Below are positions 1 to 9,302 of a stretch of DNA of 64,000 nucleotides, in pieces. A model generated the notes under the pieces. The model was not told the origin of the DNA. It did no database searches and worked only from the letters and a program-made list of their open reading frames with translations. Every line of letters begins with the position of its first letter. Position 1 is the stretch's first letter. This stretch comes from Pseudolactococcus piscium (GTDB taxonomy: Bacteria; Bacillota; Bacilli; Lactobacillales; Streptococcaceae): NCBI RefSeq assembly GCF_002441695.1, contig NZ_JXJW01000014.1:1-64000 (forward strand). The letters are read 5' to 3'. The translations under genes and the position numbers were made by a program.

Positions 1-994
1 CTAATTTTTCAGGACTTGGTAGCTGAAAGGCAAGCACTTCCTTCTCCTGCTTGTAAGGTCTTGTGATTTCCCCGACAGCCGTAACGAGGTAGTGCAAATC
101 ATTTTCTTTTTCCTCAATAGCGCTTAGCTTATTTGCCTTCTTCTCAGTAAAAAATTGAGAGACGGTAAATGTCGTCGTAAGTAAACTCGCACCTCCCATG
201 CCTAACATCATCAAGGCATCTCGACCACTTAAGAGTGTCGTGACCCCTGTCATCCCAATCATCATAAGCGGTGGCAGTATCATCTTTAAAAGACTATGCC
301 CTTTATTTTCTTGATGTTTGCTTGACCCTTGTAATTTGAATTTATCTGTTGGGACTTCTAGATTCAGTCTAGGACTTCGCCGATAGTCTGGAAAGTCTTT
401 TGGAAACTCACTTTTTCTTTTTTGTAGTAAAACATGACTCGGCTCAAAGGTAAAATCATCTGAGAAAACCGTTATTTTCCATTGACTTGGGCATTTTTCA
501 AGTAGATAATGGGGTGTTAAAAAACTTGCCCCTTCAAAAACCGAGAAAACATGGTGTCCAACGATTTTTTGATTATTATAGTAGACATCTGGTTCTTTTA
601 CATCAACGATCAATCGATCTCGATCTAAGATGAGTCGCGTCTTACCTGGTGATTTTATACCCGCAAACGCATCTGAACTGATCACCAATTTTTTATAGGT
701 ATTGAAAATAAAAAAATAAGTCTGGGCATTGTCTCTTGATAGGATTAAAAAACGCGTCCCCTTTATTTCCTGATAGCCTAGCTCAGTTGACCACCCGTCA
801 ATATGTAATTTGTTATTCACAACACCAAAGAGTGACCCTAAACACTTAGCTGAAGGTGACGTCTGCGTTAAACTAATTTTCTTTAAACGATCTCCTAATA
901 AATAGACGACAAAAATCAAATCACTCGGATTTAAGCGATTATCTATAAAAAAATGGTCCCTTGTCTCTATCTCATTTGCTTCAAAAATGCCCAT
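1..994 (-). CDS. essC: Type VII secretion ATPase EssC, N-terminal part (runs off the window)
   Basis: Membrane-anchored FtsK/SpoIIIE-family motor of the type VIIb (Ess) secretion system. Only the first 331 codons are present and the open frame continues past base 1, so the ATPase domains are outside the window. Residues 1 to about 220 look like the paired FHA-like N-terminal region. The EssC hallmark RRSPRL follows, then two hydrophobic segments (around MILPPLMMIGMTG and ALMMLGMGGASLL) and a charged FFTEKKANK stretch, the same order as in EssC. The start is ATG at 992-994. esxA lies immediately upstream with only a terminator between. The usual esaA/essA/esaB/essB genes are not found between esxA and essC, so they must lie elsewhere or be absent. 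Confidence 0.87.
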   Translation of the reverse strand, partial: MGIFEANEIETRDHFFIDNRLNPSDLIFVVYLLGDRLKKISLTQTSPSAKCLGSLFGVVNNKLHIDGWSTELGYQEIKGTRFLILSRDNAQTYFFIFNTYKKLVISSDAFAGIKSPGKTRLILDRDRLIVDVKEPDVYYNNQKIVGHHVFSVFEGASFLTPHYLLEKCPSQWKITVFSDDFTFEPSHVLLQKRKSEFPKDFPDYRRSPRLNLEVPTDKFKLQGSSKHQENKGHSLLKMILPPLMMIGMTGVTTLLSGRDALMMLGMGGASLLTTTFTVSQFFTEKKANKLSAIEEKENDLHYLVTAVGEITRPYKQEKEVLAFQLPSPEKL

Positions 995-1041
995 GTTACT
1001 ACTTTCCTAATTTTTTCGTCAGTTCATCTATTTGTTTTATG

Positions 1042-1064
1042 AAAAAAGCACCTTAAAAGGCGCT
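1042..1064 (-). terminator. Rho-independent terminator after esxA
   Basis: On the minus strand GCGCC/GGTGC arms around a TTTTAA loop are followed by six Ts. It sits between esxA and essC, so it should reduce read-through and give more EsxA substrate than EssC motor. Confidence 0.75.
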
Positions 1065-1069
1065 CATTT

Positions 1070-1360
1070 TTAAAAACCAAAACTTTGCGCATCTTGTGCA
1101 TCGCGTTCAGCAATCGTATCAGCATATCTCGTCAACTGCTGGTTAATATCCGCAAGTAAGTCCTCAAATTTTTGAACGTTTACATACAATTGGTTGTATT
1201 GCTCAAGGTAGGCTTCAAACGCTGCACCTTTCCATTCTTGGGCTATCGTATCGTTCATACGGTTCACATTTTGAATCGCTACCTCAATCTCTTCCTTTGA
1301 ACGCACATAGACTTGCGCTTGTTCTTTTAGTTCTTCTGGGGTTACACTGATTTGTGCCAT
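1070..1360 (-). CDS. esxA: WXG100 secreted protein EsxA
   Basis: Small helical-hairpin substrate and partner of the type VII secretion system. At 96 aa it is the family length. The turn motif W-K-G (EWKGAAFEAY, around residue 43) lies between two amphipathic helices, and there is no signal peptide. The start follows a good AAGGAG ribosome site in minus orientation. A promoter lies about 70 bp upstream, a terminator follows, and essC comes next on the same strand. This looks like a highly expressed single-gene unit with weak coupling to essC. Confidence 0.92.
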   Translation of the reverse strand: MAQISVTPEELKEQAQVYVRSKEEIEVAIQNVNRMNDTIAQEWKGAAFEAYLEQYNQLYVNVQKFEDLLADINQQLTRYADTIAERDAQDAQSFGF

Positions 1361-1412
1361 GATGGTCTCCTTAACCTCTATACATCGAAAGCGTTATCTT
1401 ATATATACTGAC

Positions 1413-1441
1413 AGTTTAACAAAATAAAAAGAAATTGTCAA
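1413..1441 (-). promoter_or_regulatory. Promoter of esxA
   Basis: A perfect -35 TTGACA (1436-1441) and -10 TAAACT (1413-1418) are separated by 17 bp on the minus strand, about 50 bp upstream of the esxA start. Confidence 0.6.
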
Positions 1442-1501
1442 GTAATTTAATTAACTTTATCTGTTATTTTTATTTTGCTTCCAAAATAAAAATTTAAAAA
1501 C

Positions 1502-1530
1502 AAAAAAGACCAAGTATACAATACCTGATC
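1502..1530 (-). terminator. Terminator behind the nif3 remnant
   Basis: GATCAGGTAT and ATACTTGGTC form a 10-bp stem with two GU pairs and a 3-nt loop, followed by six Ts on the minus strand. It sits at the expected 3' end of the broken nif3 gene. Confidence 0.75.
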
Positions 1531-1563
1531 TTTAAAGATTTATAATAGCTTATTTTTGGACGT

Positions 1564-1824
1564 TTAATGACGGATAAAAGGATGGTCAACGCCCTGCTTT
1601 CAATAATCGTCACATCTATTTTCAAGTCTCTAAATACTTGTGTTACTTTTTTGATAAACAATACTTCAATATGATGACCAGGATCTATAGCCGTCAAGCC
1701 AGAGTATAGCATGTCATGTGCCGTATGATAATAGATATCTCTAGTGACATAGACATCAGCTTTTTTTGCCAAGGCATCTGGATAAAATTTACCACCGCTT
1801 CCCCCACAAATGGTGACACGCTTA
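1564..1824 (-). pseudogene. Nif3/YqfO-family metal-binding protein, C-terminal remnant
   Basis: The reading frame from about 1824 encodes [19 protein letters not shown], then [18 protein letters not shown] and [10 protein letters not shown], the hallmark C-terminal motifs of Nif3-like dinuclear-metal proteins. The N-terminal two thirds are missing: an in-frame TGA precedes the homology and no start is available. A one-base shift near 1590 moves the expected tail (VDHPFIRH, stop at 1564-1566) out of frame. The canonical TGD is TRD here. It is a dead fragment with its old terminator intact, marking a deletion or insertion breakpoint beside the type VII locus. Confidence 0.75.
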
Positions 1825-2053
1825 GGGATTGATCATAATACACAATATTCAATATAATAATCACTTCTCTTTGCCCATTATGGGGGAAGTGATGTATTTT
1901 ATTAAAAAAACTAAGGCACTTGTAATTGTAGTCGCATCAGTGAACAGCTGCCAGAAAAAACGAAAGATATCTCAGAAGAATCTTATCAAAACTAAGATTG
2001 AAAAGCAAATGCCACTTAATAAAAGTGTAACGCATACCTTTTTTAGAACATGT
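1825..2053. other. Intergenic stretch without a supported gene
   Basis: About 230 bases between the nif3 remnant and the permease. One plus-strand open frame exists but has no ribosome site and a composition unlike a protein. This is probably leftover DNA from the event that removed the nif3 5' end. Confidence 0.4.
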
Positions 2054-3400
2054 TCAATTTCGCTTAACACGCATACTATAATAAAGTACAAGACCACTGA
2101 CTAAAATGAGCATCGACACGATGAGATAAATGATCCCATTTGATCCTGTTAGTCCACCGTATAAAATCAGCAGAGCACCTGCTAATGCTAATAACGGACA
2201 AACAAAACCGACAAGTTTGTTCTTAATCAAGCCTTTAGCAGCTCGAATCATGATGCCAATATATAAAAGCCCATAGAATAAATACATTATCACAATCGGA
2301 ATACTAGAAATATCGATACCAAATCGGCGAACACTGGGAAATGATATTGACATAAAATGGATACCTAGCCAAACCAAGACCATGGCGAAACTGAGCATCA
2401 CTGATAAAAGAGAGATATTAAATCTAGGGTGAAGATGGCTTATTTTTTTACTATAAGGCAACTCTTTTCTCAACGCTAAAAAATAAGGGGCACGGATATT
2501 GGCGACTACTAAGCCATTAAGGGTACCTAAGACAGAGATGATAACTGTAATCAGCATCAATTTTTGCCCTACAGGGCCAAATAATTTCTCTGCTGCAGCT
2601 GAGAAGGCCAAGTCCCCCATTTGCATAATTTCTTTTGGCCCAATCAGTAAAGAAATCCCAACAAAATAACTGACATACACAATCAAAATAATCAGTGGAC
2701 TGATAATCAAGGCAATCGGTAAATTTCGTTTTGAATTTTTTATTTCATGACCAATAGCTGGTGCAATCGCCCAGCCATCATAGGAAAAGGCAACCGCAAC
2801 AATGGCACCCGTCGATGACATCATAACCGGTAAGGTAATAGCATGTGACGATAACCCACCTGGATCACCAAAAATCAAGCCGAAAATTGCAATTAAAAAT
2901 AAGGGGATTAACTTAATAAACATGGAGGATGTCTGAAAAAACTCAGATAGTTTACTAGACATGATATTCATGATATAAATCAAAAGCAAATAAATCAAGC
3001 TAACTAACCAGACGCCACTACCTGAAAAATTGAGTTGCGGAAAAAGTGCCACCGTATAATTTGACGCAACAAAAGCAACAATAGCAACCAAGGCTGGAAA
3101 ATAAACTGTGCTTTGAAACCAACCTAATAAAAAGGCAAATACACGACCAAATGCTTTCTCAGCATAAACGATCAAGCCGCCCGCATCATCTGTCAATTTG
3201 GCCCACTCTGAAATGGTAATACCGCCAAAAATAATGCCTATTGCGCCAAATAATAGCACCAGACAGCCCATCAGGACATTGCCATTCGTTTGAATCAGAA
3301 TGTCATCCGCTTTAAAAAATATACCTGACCCTATCACAATACCAACAATCATTGCAATTGACATTAATAAGCCAAATCTACGCGTTTTTTCTTGTTTCAT
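2054..3400 (-). CDS. APC-family amino acid permease (SteT/LAT-like)
   Basis: Integral membrane amino acid transporter of 448 aa with about 12 hydrophobic helices. The first helix carries IVGIVIGSGIFFKADDIL, the APC substrate-binding signature GSGIF, and the conserved FSYDGW segment lies near residue 210, as in serine/threonine exchanger SteT and L-type transporters. It is a single gene with no adjacent lyase or decarboxylase, so the substrate cannot be named. The GGTGAGAG ribosome site is very close to the ATG. Confidence 0.85.
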   Translation of the reverse strand: MKQEKTRRFGLLMSIAMIVGIVIGSGIFFKADDILIQTNGNVLMGCLVLLFGAIGIIFGGITISEWAKLTDDAGGLIVYAEKAFGRVFAFLLGWFQSTVYFPALVAIVAFVASNYTVALFPQLNFSGSGVWLVSLIYLLLIYIMNIMSSKLSEFFQTSSMFIKLIPLFLIAIFGLIFGDPGGLSSHAITLPVMMSSTGAIVAVAFSYDGWAIAPAIGHEIKNSKRNLPIALIISPLIILIVYVSYFVGISLLIGPKEIMQMGDLAFSAAAEKLFGPVGQKLMLITVIISVLGTLNGLVVANIRAPYFLALRKELPYSKKISHLHPRFNISLLSVMLSFAMVLVWLGIHFMSISFPSVRRFGIDISSIPIVIMYLFYGLLYIGIMIRAAKGLIKNKLVGFVCPLLALAGALLILYGGLTGSNGIIYLIVSMLILVSGLVLYYSMRVKRN

Positions 3401-3558
3401 CTCTCACCATTTTTTCTGAAATACGATATTTAAAAATTTGTGCTAATAAGCTATTATAAACGATTATTTGCATTTAAACAATTGTATAAAAATGCGAGAA
3501 ATAAAAGCATAAAATTTGTTAAAAAAAATATAGTTTACTCTCTCACAAGACGTACAGC

Positions 3559-4623
3559 TTATCTAGCAAGAGGCGAGAGCAATTTAACTGTTTTATCATC
3601 TAAATCAAGGGTTACCGACTGGCCGATAGGTAAGATACACCTGGGATGAGCATGACCAAAATTCACATTATATAAAAGGGGTAACTGATATTTTTCTGCT
3701 AAGGCTTGATAGATGCTACGATAGTCGTCATAATAGGCCTCGTCCTGTGGTTTACCAACGATCAGCCCTTTAGCGTGCCTGAAAAAATCAACCTGTTCTA
3801 GTGCAGCCAATAATAGCTTAACACGCTCTGGTGTTGGTTTTTCTTCACTTGTCTCAAGAAATAGTAGCTTATCACGCGTATCACGACAAAGCAGTTGATA
3901 GGTCTCATTTACCATAACTTCATCGCCATAGCGACCACCTAGTAGCAACTCTCCTAAGCTTTCCAAACACCCACCATATAACTTGCCACTTATCTTGCCA
4001 CTACCAAAAAGAACCTCATAGCCATGCCTTTCTGGAGATGACTTTCTGTCCGTACCAAAGGCTTCTGGACCAAAGGCAGTTCTTTCATGATACCAAGTTG
4101 GACTAGACACAATTTCTGGTGCATCTCTTGAAAATAAGTGGTGTATACATGCCTCAGTATAGGCCAACATATCCGGTGCAAACTCTCCAAAATCAACGAT
4201 AGCAGCTGGACCATAGTAGGTTGCAAGCCCTAATTTTTGGAACATCAAATGATTAATGCTGGTATCCGAGTAGCCCATGAAAAGCTTGGGATTTTCAGAT
4301 ACCAGTTTTTTAAACTCGCCATCTTCAAGTAGATAGGAGACTGTTTGATAAGTATCATCTCCACCGATAGCACTTAAAATCAGCTGGACTTCCTGTTGGG
4401 CAAAGGCCCACTTTAGGTCTGCTGCACGCGCCTGAGGATTGGCTTTAATAAAATCAAGTCCTTTTAGTGCATGTGGTGTATAGATAACCTTTAGCCCAAA
4501 CGCTTTTATTCTTTTTTCGATTAAGCTTTTTTGTTGTGCCATAAAGGACTCACCTAGTATGCCACTAGATAAGGAAATAATGGCAACTGTGTCACCTTTT
4601 TTTAATCTCTGTGCTATTTGCAT
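3559..4623 (-). CDS. S66-family LD-carboxypeptidase / MccF-like peptidase
   Basis: Cytoplasmic serine peptidase of the S66 family. Members trim the terminal D-Ala of recycled muropeptides (LdcA) or cleave microcin C-type nucleotide peptides (MccF). The nucleophile Ser lies in FMGYSDTS near residue 119, the Glu in FLETSEE and the His in VNFGHAHPR near the C-terminus, completing the Ser-Glu-His triad. Start: the second of two close ATGs (4623) is chosen because AAGGAG lies six bases before it, while it directly touches the first. The 354 aa length fits the family. Which substrate applies cannot be told from the sequence. Confidence 0.83.
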   Translation of the reverse strand: MQIAQRLKKGDTVAIISLSSGILGESFMAQQKSLIEKRIKAFGLKVIYTPHALKGLDFIKANPQARAADLKWAFAQQEVQLILSAIGGDDTYQTVSYLLEDGEFKKLVSENPKLFMGYSDTSINHLMFQKLGLATYYGPAAIVDFGEFAPDMLAYTEACIHHLFSRDAPEIVSSPTWYHERTAFGPEAFGTDRKSSPERHGYEVLFGSGKISGKLYGGCLESLGELLLGGRYGDEVMVNETYQLLCRDTRDKLLFLETSEEKPTPERVKLLLAALEQVDFFRHAKGLIVGKPQDEAYYDDYRSIYQALAEKYQLPLLYNVNFGHAHPRCILPIGQSVTLDLDDKTVKLLSPLAR

Positions 4624-4707
4624 ATGCATCTCCTTTTTATAGTCATCGCGCTAGGCGATCGTCAGTTCTAGAAATCGGCTGGACTATCAGTTTGTCAGTA
4701 TAAAGTA

Positions 4708-4736
4708 TTAAAAAGACACTTCTTTCGAAGTGTACT
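4708..4736 (-). terminator. Terminator of tkt
   Basis: ACACTTC-GAAA-GAAGTGT hairpin with a stable GAAA loop and a T-rich tail on the minus strand, just after the transketolase stop codon. Confidence 0.8.
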
Positions 4737-4749
4737 TTTAGTCATAACA

Positions 4750-6741
4750 TTATAGTTCTTGATAAAGTTTAACCGCATGATCAACTGTAAAGCCATATTC
4801 GCTAAAGACTTTATCACCTGGTGCTGAAGCGCCCCATGTGTCTATTGTCAATGTTTTACCAGTTAAGCCAACGTATTTACCCCAACCAAAGCTAGTACCT
4901 GCTTCAATTGCCAAACGTTTTGTAACAGTAAGTGGTAAGACTTCTGCTTGATACTCAGCTGATTGTTCATCAAAGATATTTTGGGCTGGCATCGATACAA
5001 CGCGTACATTTGTACCAGATGCTGCAAGAGCTGCTTGTGTATCGATCGCAAGTTTCACTTCGCTACCAGTTGCGATGATAATACCTTCAAGTTCTGAGCC
5101 TGATGCTTCTGGTGAAATCACATAGGCACCATGATTAACACCAGCTTCTGCCAATTCAGCTGTGTTGTCTAAAACAGGTAAGTTTTGACGTGTCAAAATC
5201 AAAGCGGTTGGTCGTTTGGTTTCTGTTACAGCACGACGCCAAGCAGCGATCACTTCGTTACCATCTGCTGGACGAATGACATTTAAGTTAGGCATGGCAC
5301 GAACACTTGCCAGTTGTTCTACTGGCTCATGCGTTGGGCCATCTTCCCCAACAGCGATAGAATCATGTGTGAACACATAGACTGTCGGTACTTCTTGGAG
5401 GGCTGCCATACGAACTGCAGGTAACATATAGTTTGAGAAGACAAAGAATGTCCCACCATATACACGTGTCCCACCATGTAGCGCAATCCCGTTCATTGCT
5501 GCTGCCATCGCAAATTCACGGACACCAAACCAGATGTTACGGCCTGCGTAGTTGCCAACTTCAAAGTCTGTTTCTACTTTAACCATGGTATTGTTCGAAG
5601 CAGAAAGGTCTGCTGAACCACCCCATAAATTAGGCATTTGTTGTGAGAGTTGTTGGATTGTTTCTTGTGATGTCACACGGCTAGCAGCTGACGTGCCAAG
5701 CTCATACTTAGCCAATTCAAGCTCTGGTGTCACATTGTTAAAAGCATCTGCGTATTGCTTAGCCAATTCAGGGTAGGCTTTTGCATAAGCATCAAATGTT
5801 TTACGCCAGTCAAGCTCTAAAGTTTCTCCGCGATCGCCAAGTGTTTCTTTGAAGCGAGTCGCCACTTCTTCAGGCACTGTAAATTCAGGATAGTCCCAGC
5901 CGTATGCTTTTTTAGCAAAGGCAACGCCTTCAGCACCTAATGGTGCACCGTGAACGCCAGATGTACCTTGTTTTTCAGCACCAAACCCAATGATTGTTTT
6001 CACTTCGATAATCGTTGGTTGGTCTAAGTTAGCTTTGGCAGCAGTAATCGCTGCTTCGATGGCTGCTAAATCGTTACCATCTGTCACTAGGATATGTTGC
6101 CAACCGTAAGACTCAAACCGCATTTTGATGTCATCTGGGAAAGATTTTGAGATTGGGCCATCTAAAGAGATATCATTACTATCATAAAAGAGAACAAGTT
6201 TACCAAGTTTAAGTTGTGATGCAAGTGATGCCGCTTCTTGAGAAACACCTTCCATCAAGTCACCATCACCATTTAAGGCATAAGTATAATGGTCAACAAT
6301 CTCATAACCAGGACGGTTATATGTCGCAGCTAAATGCGCTTCAGCCATAGCAAGGCCGACTGCATTGGCAATCCCTTGTCCAAGCGGCCCTGTTGTCGCT
6401 TCAACACCATCAGTCCAATCAACTTCTGGATGACCTGGTGTTTTACTGTTCCATTGGCGGAAGTTTTTGAGATCATCGATCGATAGCTCATAACCAGCCA
6501 AATGAAGGAGCGAGTAAAGCATGGCAGACCCATGACCTGCTGATAAAACGAAACGGTCACGATTTGACCACTCGCGATGTGTTGCTGGGTTAACATTTAG
6601 GAAGTTGCGCCAAAGCACATAAGCCATAGGTGCAGCACCCATAGGAAGCCCCGGGTGACCAGAGTTTGCCTTTTGGATGGCGTCAATAGATAGCGTACGG
6701 ATCGTATTGACCGCGAGTTGATCTGTGTTGTCAAATGTCAT
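4750..6741 (-). CDS. tkt: Transketolase
   Basis: Thiamine-diphosphate enzyme of the pentose phosphate pathway that moves two-carbon ketol units between sugar phosphates. The 663 aa length is normal. [15 protein letters not shown] and GHGSAML lie at the N-terminus, the ThDP/Mg motif GDGDLMEG near residue 155, [13 protein letters not shown] in the pyrimidine domain, and [18 protein letters not shown] plus RPADGNE downstream. The start is set at 6741 because AAAGG lies just before that ATG; a longer frame from an upstream TTG would include the ribosome site. Transcribed alone from an extended -10 promoter and closed by its own terminator. Confidence 0.97.
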   Translation of the reverse strand: MTFDNTDQLAVNTIRTLSIDAIQKANSGHPGLPMGAAPMAYVLWRNFLNVNPATHREWSNRDRFVLSAGHGSAMLYSLLHLAGYELSIDDLKNFRQWNSKTPGHPEVDWTDGVEATTGPLGQGIANAVGLAMAEAHLAATYNRPGYEIVDHYTYALNGDGDLMEGVSQEAASLASQLKLGKLVLFYDSNDISLDGPISKSFPDDIKMRFESYGWQHILVTDGNDLAAIEAAITAAKANLDQPTIIEVKTIIGFGAEKQGTSGVHGAPLGAEGVAFAKKAYGWDYPEFTVPEEVATRFKETLGDRGETLELDWRKTFDAYAKAYPELAKQYADAFNNVTPELELAKYELGTSAASRVTSQETIQQLSQQMPNLWGGSADLSASNNTMVKVETDFEVGNYAGRNIWFGVREFAMAAAMNGIALHGGTRVYGGTFFVFSNYMLPAVRMAALQEVPTVYVFTHDSIAVGEDGPTHEPVEQLASVRAMPNLNVIRPADGNEVIAAWRRAVTETKRPTALILTRQNLPVLDNTAELAEAGVNHGAYVISPEASGSELEGIIIATGSEVKLAIDTQAALAASGTNVRVVSMPAQNIFDEQSAEYQAEVLPLTVTKRLAIEAGTSFGWGKYVGLTGKTLTIDTWGASAPGDKVFSEYGFTVDHAVKLYQEL

Positions 6742-6777
6742 GTTTTGATAGCCTTTCAAATTTTTAATGCTAAGAAA

Positions 6778-6786
6778 ATTATACCA
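6778..6786 (-). promoter_or_regulatory. Extended -10 promoter of tkt
   Basis: TGGTATAAT on the minus strand, 37 bases before the tkt ATG. No convincing -35, so it relies on the TGN extension. Confidence 0.6.
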
Positions 6787-6880
6787 TATTTTTGGCTATA
6801 AATTTCACAAGAAAGCCTATATAAGCTAAAAATATGATATCGCTTACATTTTTATGAACAATTTCGTATAATTTACTATA

Positions 6881-6914
6881 AATAGGCATATATGGTAATA
6901 AGTATATGCCTATT
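6881..6914. repeat. 12-bp perfect inverted repeat upstream of tkt
   Basis: AATAGGCATATA (6881-6892) and its exact reverse complement (6903-6914) enclose a 10-base spacer. There is no T-run on either strand, so it is not an obvious terminator. It lies about 100 bp upstream of the tkt promoter and downstream of the DUF896 terminator; an operator is possible. Confidence 0.6.
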
Positions 6915-6957
6915 GATAAGCTGTCATCCTATCTTAAGTACATCTACCATCTTACAA

Positions 6958-6993
6958 AATAAAAAAGTACTAGCCATGTAGGCCAGTACTTTT
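6958..6993 (-). terminator. Terminator of the glyQS-DUF896 unit
   Basis: AAGTACTGGCC and GGCTAGTACTT pair around TACAT and are followed by a T-run on the minus strand, 12 bases after the DUF896 gene. Confidence 0.85.
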
Positions 6994-7004
6994 ATAAGTC
7001 GTGT

Positions 7005-7247
7005 TTATAGGGTATCACGTAAGCCTTTATCAAATTGGGCTTTTTTCGCCTTTTCAGGTGTGATATCATTGCCGTCAGGATCGACGACCTTGATTGATTC
7101 TACATGATGGCGCAAACTTGATTTGACACCAGAGATGTAGGCTTGTCGTAGTTCAGCCTGTTCTACTTTTTCATCAGCTGTTAGACCGACCGTTTTTTTC
7201 TTTCGTGCCAATTCATTAATGCGTTCTATATCTTGAGGGGTTACCAT
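7005..7247 (-). CDS. DUF896 (YnzC/YneF-like) small protein
   Basis: Cytoplasmic 80-aa protein of the DUF896 family, which forms a short helical hairpin of unsettled function. Recognised from [16 protein letters not shown] near the start and [18 protein letters not shown] in the middle, the family signature. It lies 24 bp downstream of glyS on the same strand and shares the glyQS transcript up to the terminator at 6958-6993. Confidence 0.85.
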   Translation of the reverse strand: MVTPQDIERINELARKKKTVGLTADEKVEQAELRQAYISGVKSSLRHHVESIKVVDPDGNDITPEKAKKAQFDKGLRDTL

Positions 7248-7271
7248 CTTTTTCCTCCTATTTTCTTTACC

Positions 7272-9302
7272 TTATTTTGTAAGGATCCGTCTGAAATCTG
7301 CAAGTTGACCAGCCTTAGCGGCAATGTCAGCTAATAGACTCAAGCGATTATGTTTCAACGCTTCATCATCGATCATGACCATGGTATTATCAAAGAATGC
7401 TGTGATCAAATCGGATAGTGAGAACAAGGCTGTAAGCTTTTCTGCGCTAGTCCCAGTTAAGACTAGCTTCTGCTCAGCTGTAAATAGAGCCTTTTCAAAC
7501 TCATTTTCAAGTGTCGCTTCAGTTACAGATGGTGCTGTTGTTAATTTACTTGCTAGGTTAACAACACGCGCCAAGTTCTCGACTGATGTTTTAAAATCAG
7601 CATCAGATACTTTATTGTATAAGGCTTTAGCAGTCTCAATCAAGTAAGTGACGTCTAGTGACCCTGTCGCAAGCACTGCTTCTATCAAGTCATAACGGGC
7701 AACACCCTCGAGCATTTTAGCCACACGACCATTAATAAACTGCATGACCTCATCTTGTTTCCCGTAAGTAAAGCCAGCTACATCAAGCGTATAAAGCTCA
7801 CTAATCAGGCTAGCTAGGGCCATATCCCAATTTTGGCTCTCGATAATACGTAAGATACCAGCTGTGGCACGACGTAAGGCATAAGGATCGTTTGACCCAC
7901 TCGGGATTAAGCCAACAGTAAAGAAGGAAAGGATAGTGTCCAACTTATCTGCCATGGCAAGCACAGCACCCATCTCAGTTTCTGGTAGGGCACCATCAGC
8001 TGATGTTGGGAGATAGTGTTCCCGAATACTAGTCGCTACTTTGGCATCTTCACCTGCTAATAAAGCATATTTTTCACCCATCACGCCTTGTAGCTCATCA
8101 AATTCACCGACCATGCCTGTTAAGAGGTCAAATTTATAAATGTCAGCAGCACGTTCTAGTTTTGCATCATAGTCGGCTGATAAGTTAGCAGCCTGACGAA
8201 TTTTCTTAGCAATGGTCTTAACGCGATGCATATGTGCATGAACAGACCCAATTTTTTCATGGAAGGTTACTTTTTTCAGTTTTTCAACTAAATCAGCGAT
8301 CTTAAGCTTTTGATCTTCTTTCCAGAAAAATTCTGCATCTTCAAGACGGGCAACTAATACTTTTTGATTCCCTTTAGCGACATTGTCGATATGAACTGCA
8401 TTCCCATTTCTGACTGAAATGAAGTTTGGTTGTAATTGCCCTGCAAGATCACGCACTTCAAAGTAACGTTGGTGCTCACGCATCGAGGTAACTAGTACTT
8501 CTTCAGGGACATCCAGATATTTCGCATCAAACTCGCCAACAAATGCTGTCGGGTATTCCACAAGATTTGTCACTTCTTCAAGTAAACTAGGTAAGAGATA
8601 AATCGTCCAGTTATTATCTTTGGCGATTTTTGCAATTTGTGCTTCAATCTGCGCTTTTCTTGCTGCGGCATCTGCAACGACAAATGCCTCCTTAAGACGT
8701 GGTGCGTAGTCTAGGGCATCATCAAGCGTGATATGACCGTCAAATAAGAAACGATGGCCATAAGTGATTTTATCTGCTGTCACATCAAGTAAGTCAAAGG
8801 GGATAATTTGTGCATCAAGTAAACTAACGTTCCATTGGATTGGACGAACAAACAAGAAACTATTATTGGCCCATTTCATGTAAGTTGAAAACTGCATCTT
8901 GCTGATGACATCACGCCCAACTGTCGTTAAAATATCAGCAGTCGCAATACCTGCGATATGTTTATTGGCATAGTAATAGTCGCCTTGTAATACAAGGTCG
9001 TCTGGTGTGACACCTTGTCCACGGGAAAAGCCTTGAATCGCTTTTGACCAGTTCCCTTCGGCATCTTTGGCAATCTTAGCAGAAGGCCCCTTGACTTCTT
9101 CATCGATAGCTGCTGAAGCGTCTTCTAAGCCTTTGACCAAAACAGCTAAACGACGTGGTGTCGAAAACTGAGTCATCGTCTCAAATGCCACACGATTTTC
9201 TGATAAAAAGTCTGTCATACGGGTTTCAAGTTGCGTAGCTGCTGCACTGACAAGATGTGCTGGCATCTCTTCCAAACCAATTTCAAGTAGATAATTTGCC
9301 AT
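7272..9302 (-). CDS. glyS: Glycine--tRNA ligase beta subunit
   Basis: Tetrameric (alpha2beta2) glycyl-tRNA synthetase subunit that recognises tRNA-Gly. The 676 aa length fits. It begins LLEIGLEEMPAHLVSAA and contains TPRRLAVLVKGL, SMREHQRYFEVRD and AMADKLDTILSFF, all typical of GlyS, with a helical anticodon-binding C-terminus. Its ATG overlaps the glyQ stop in TAATG, so translation is coupled to the alpha subunit and should give the 1:1 ratio needed. Controlled by the T-box leader ahead of glyQ. Confidence 0.97.
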   Translation of the reverse strand: MANYLLEIGLEEMPAHLVSAAATQLETRMTDFLSENRVAFETMTQFSTPRRLAVLVKGLEDASAAIDEEVKGPSAKIAKDAEGNWSKAIQGFSRGQGVTPDDLVLQGDYYYANKHIAGIATADILTTVGRDVISKMQFSTYMKWANNSFLFVRPIQWNVSLLDAQIIPFDLLDVTADKITYGHRFLFDGHITLDDALDYAPRLKEAFVVADAAARKAQIEAQIAKIAKDNNWTIYLLPSLLEEVTNLVEYPTAFVGEFDAKYLDVPEEVLVTSMREHQRYFEVRDLAGQLQPNFISVRNGNAVHIDNVAKGNQKVLVARLEDAEFFWKEDQKLKIADLVEKLKKVTFHEKIGSVHAHMHRVKTIAKKIRQAANLSADYDAKLERAADIYKFDLLTGMVGEFDELQGVMGEKYALLAGEDAKVATSIREHYLPTSADGALPETEMGAVLAMADKLDTILSFFTVGLIPSGSNDPYALRRATAGILRIIESQNWDMALASLISELYTLDVAGFTYGKQDEVMQFINGRVAKMLEGVARYDLIEAVLATGSLDVTYLIETAKALYNKVSDADFKTSVENLARVVNLASKLTTAPSVTEATLENEFEKALFTAEQKLVLTGTSAEKLTALFSLSDLITAFFDNTMVMIDDEALKHNRLSLLADIAAKAGQLADFRRILTK

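Noticed and set aside
1384-1399. A cre-like sequence (CGAAAGCGTTATCT) near esxA
   Set aside because: Differs from the consensus at both ends and lies downstream of the predicted promoter; too weak to list.
1829-2104. A 91-codon plus-strand open frame
   Set aside because: No ribosome site, atypical composition, and it runs into the 3' end of the permease on the other strand.
4863-6596. Several 60-90-codon frames inside tkt and similar ones inside ftsK, glyS, proA and others
   Set aside because: They are shadows of well-identified genes in other frames, without ribosome sites or recognisable products.
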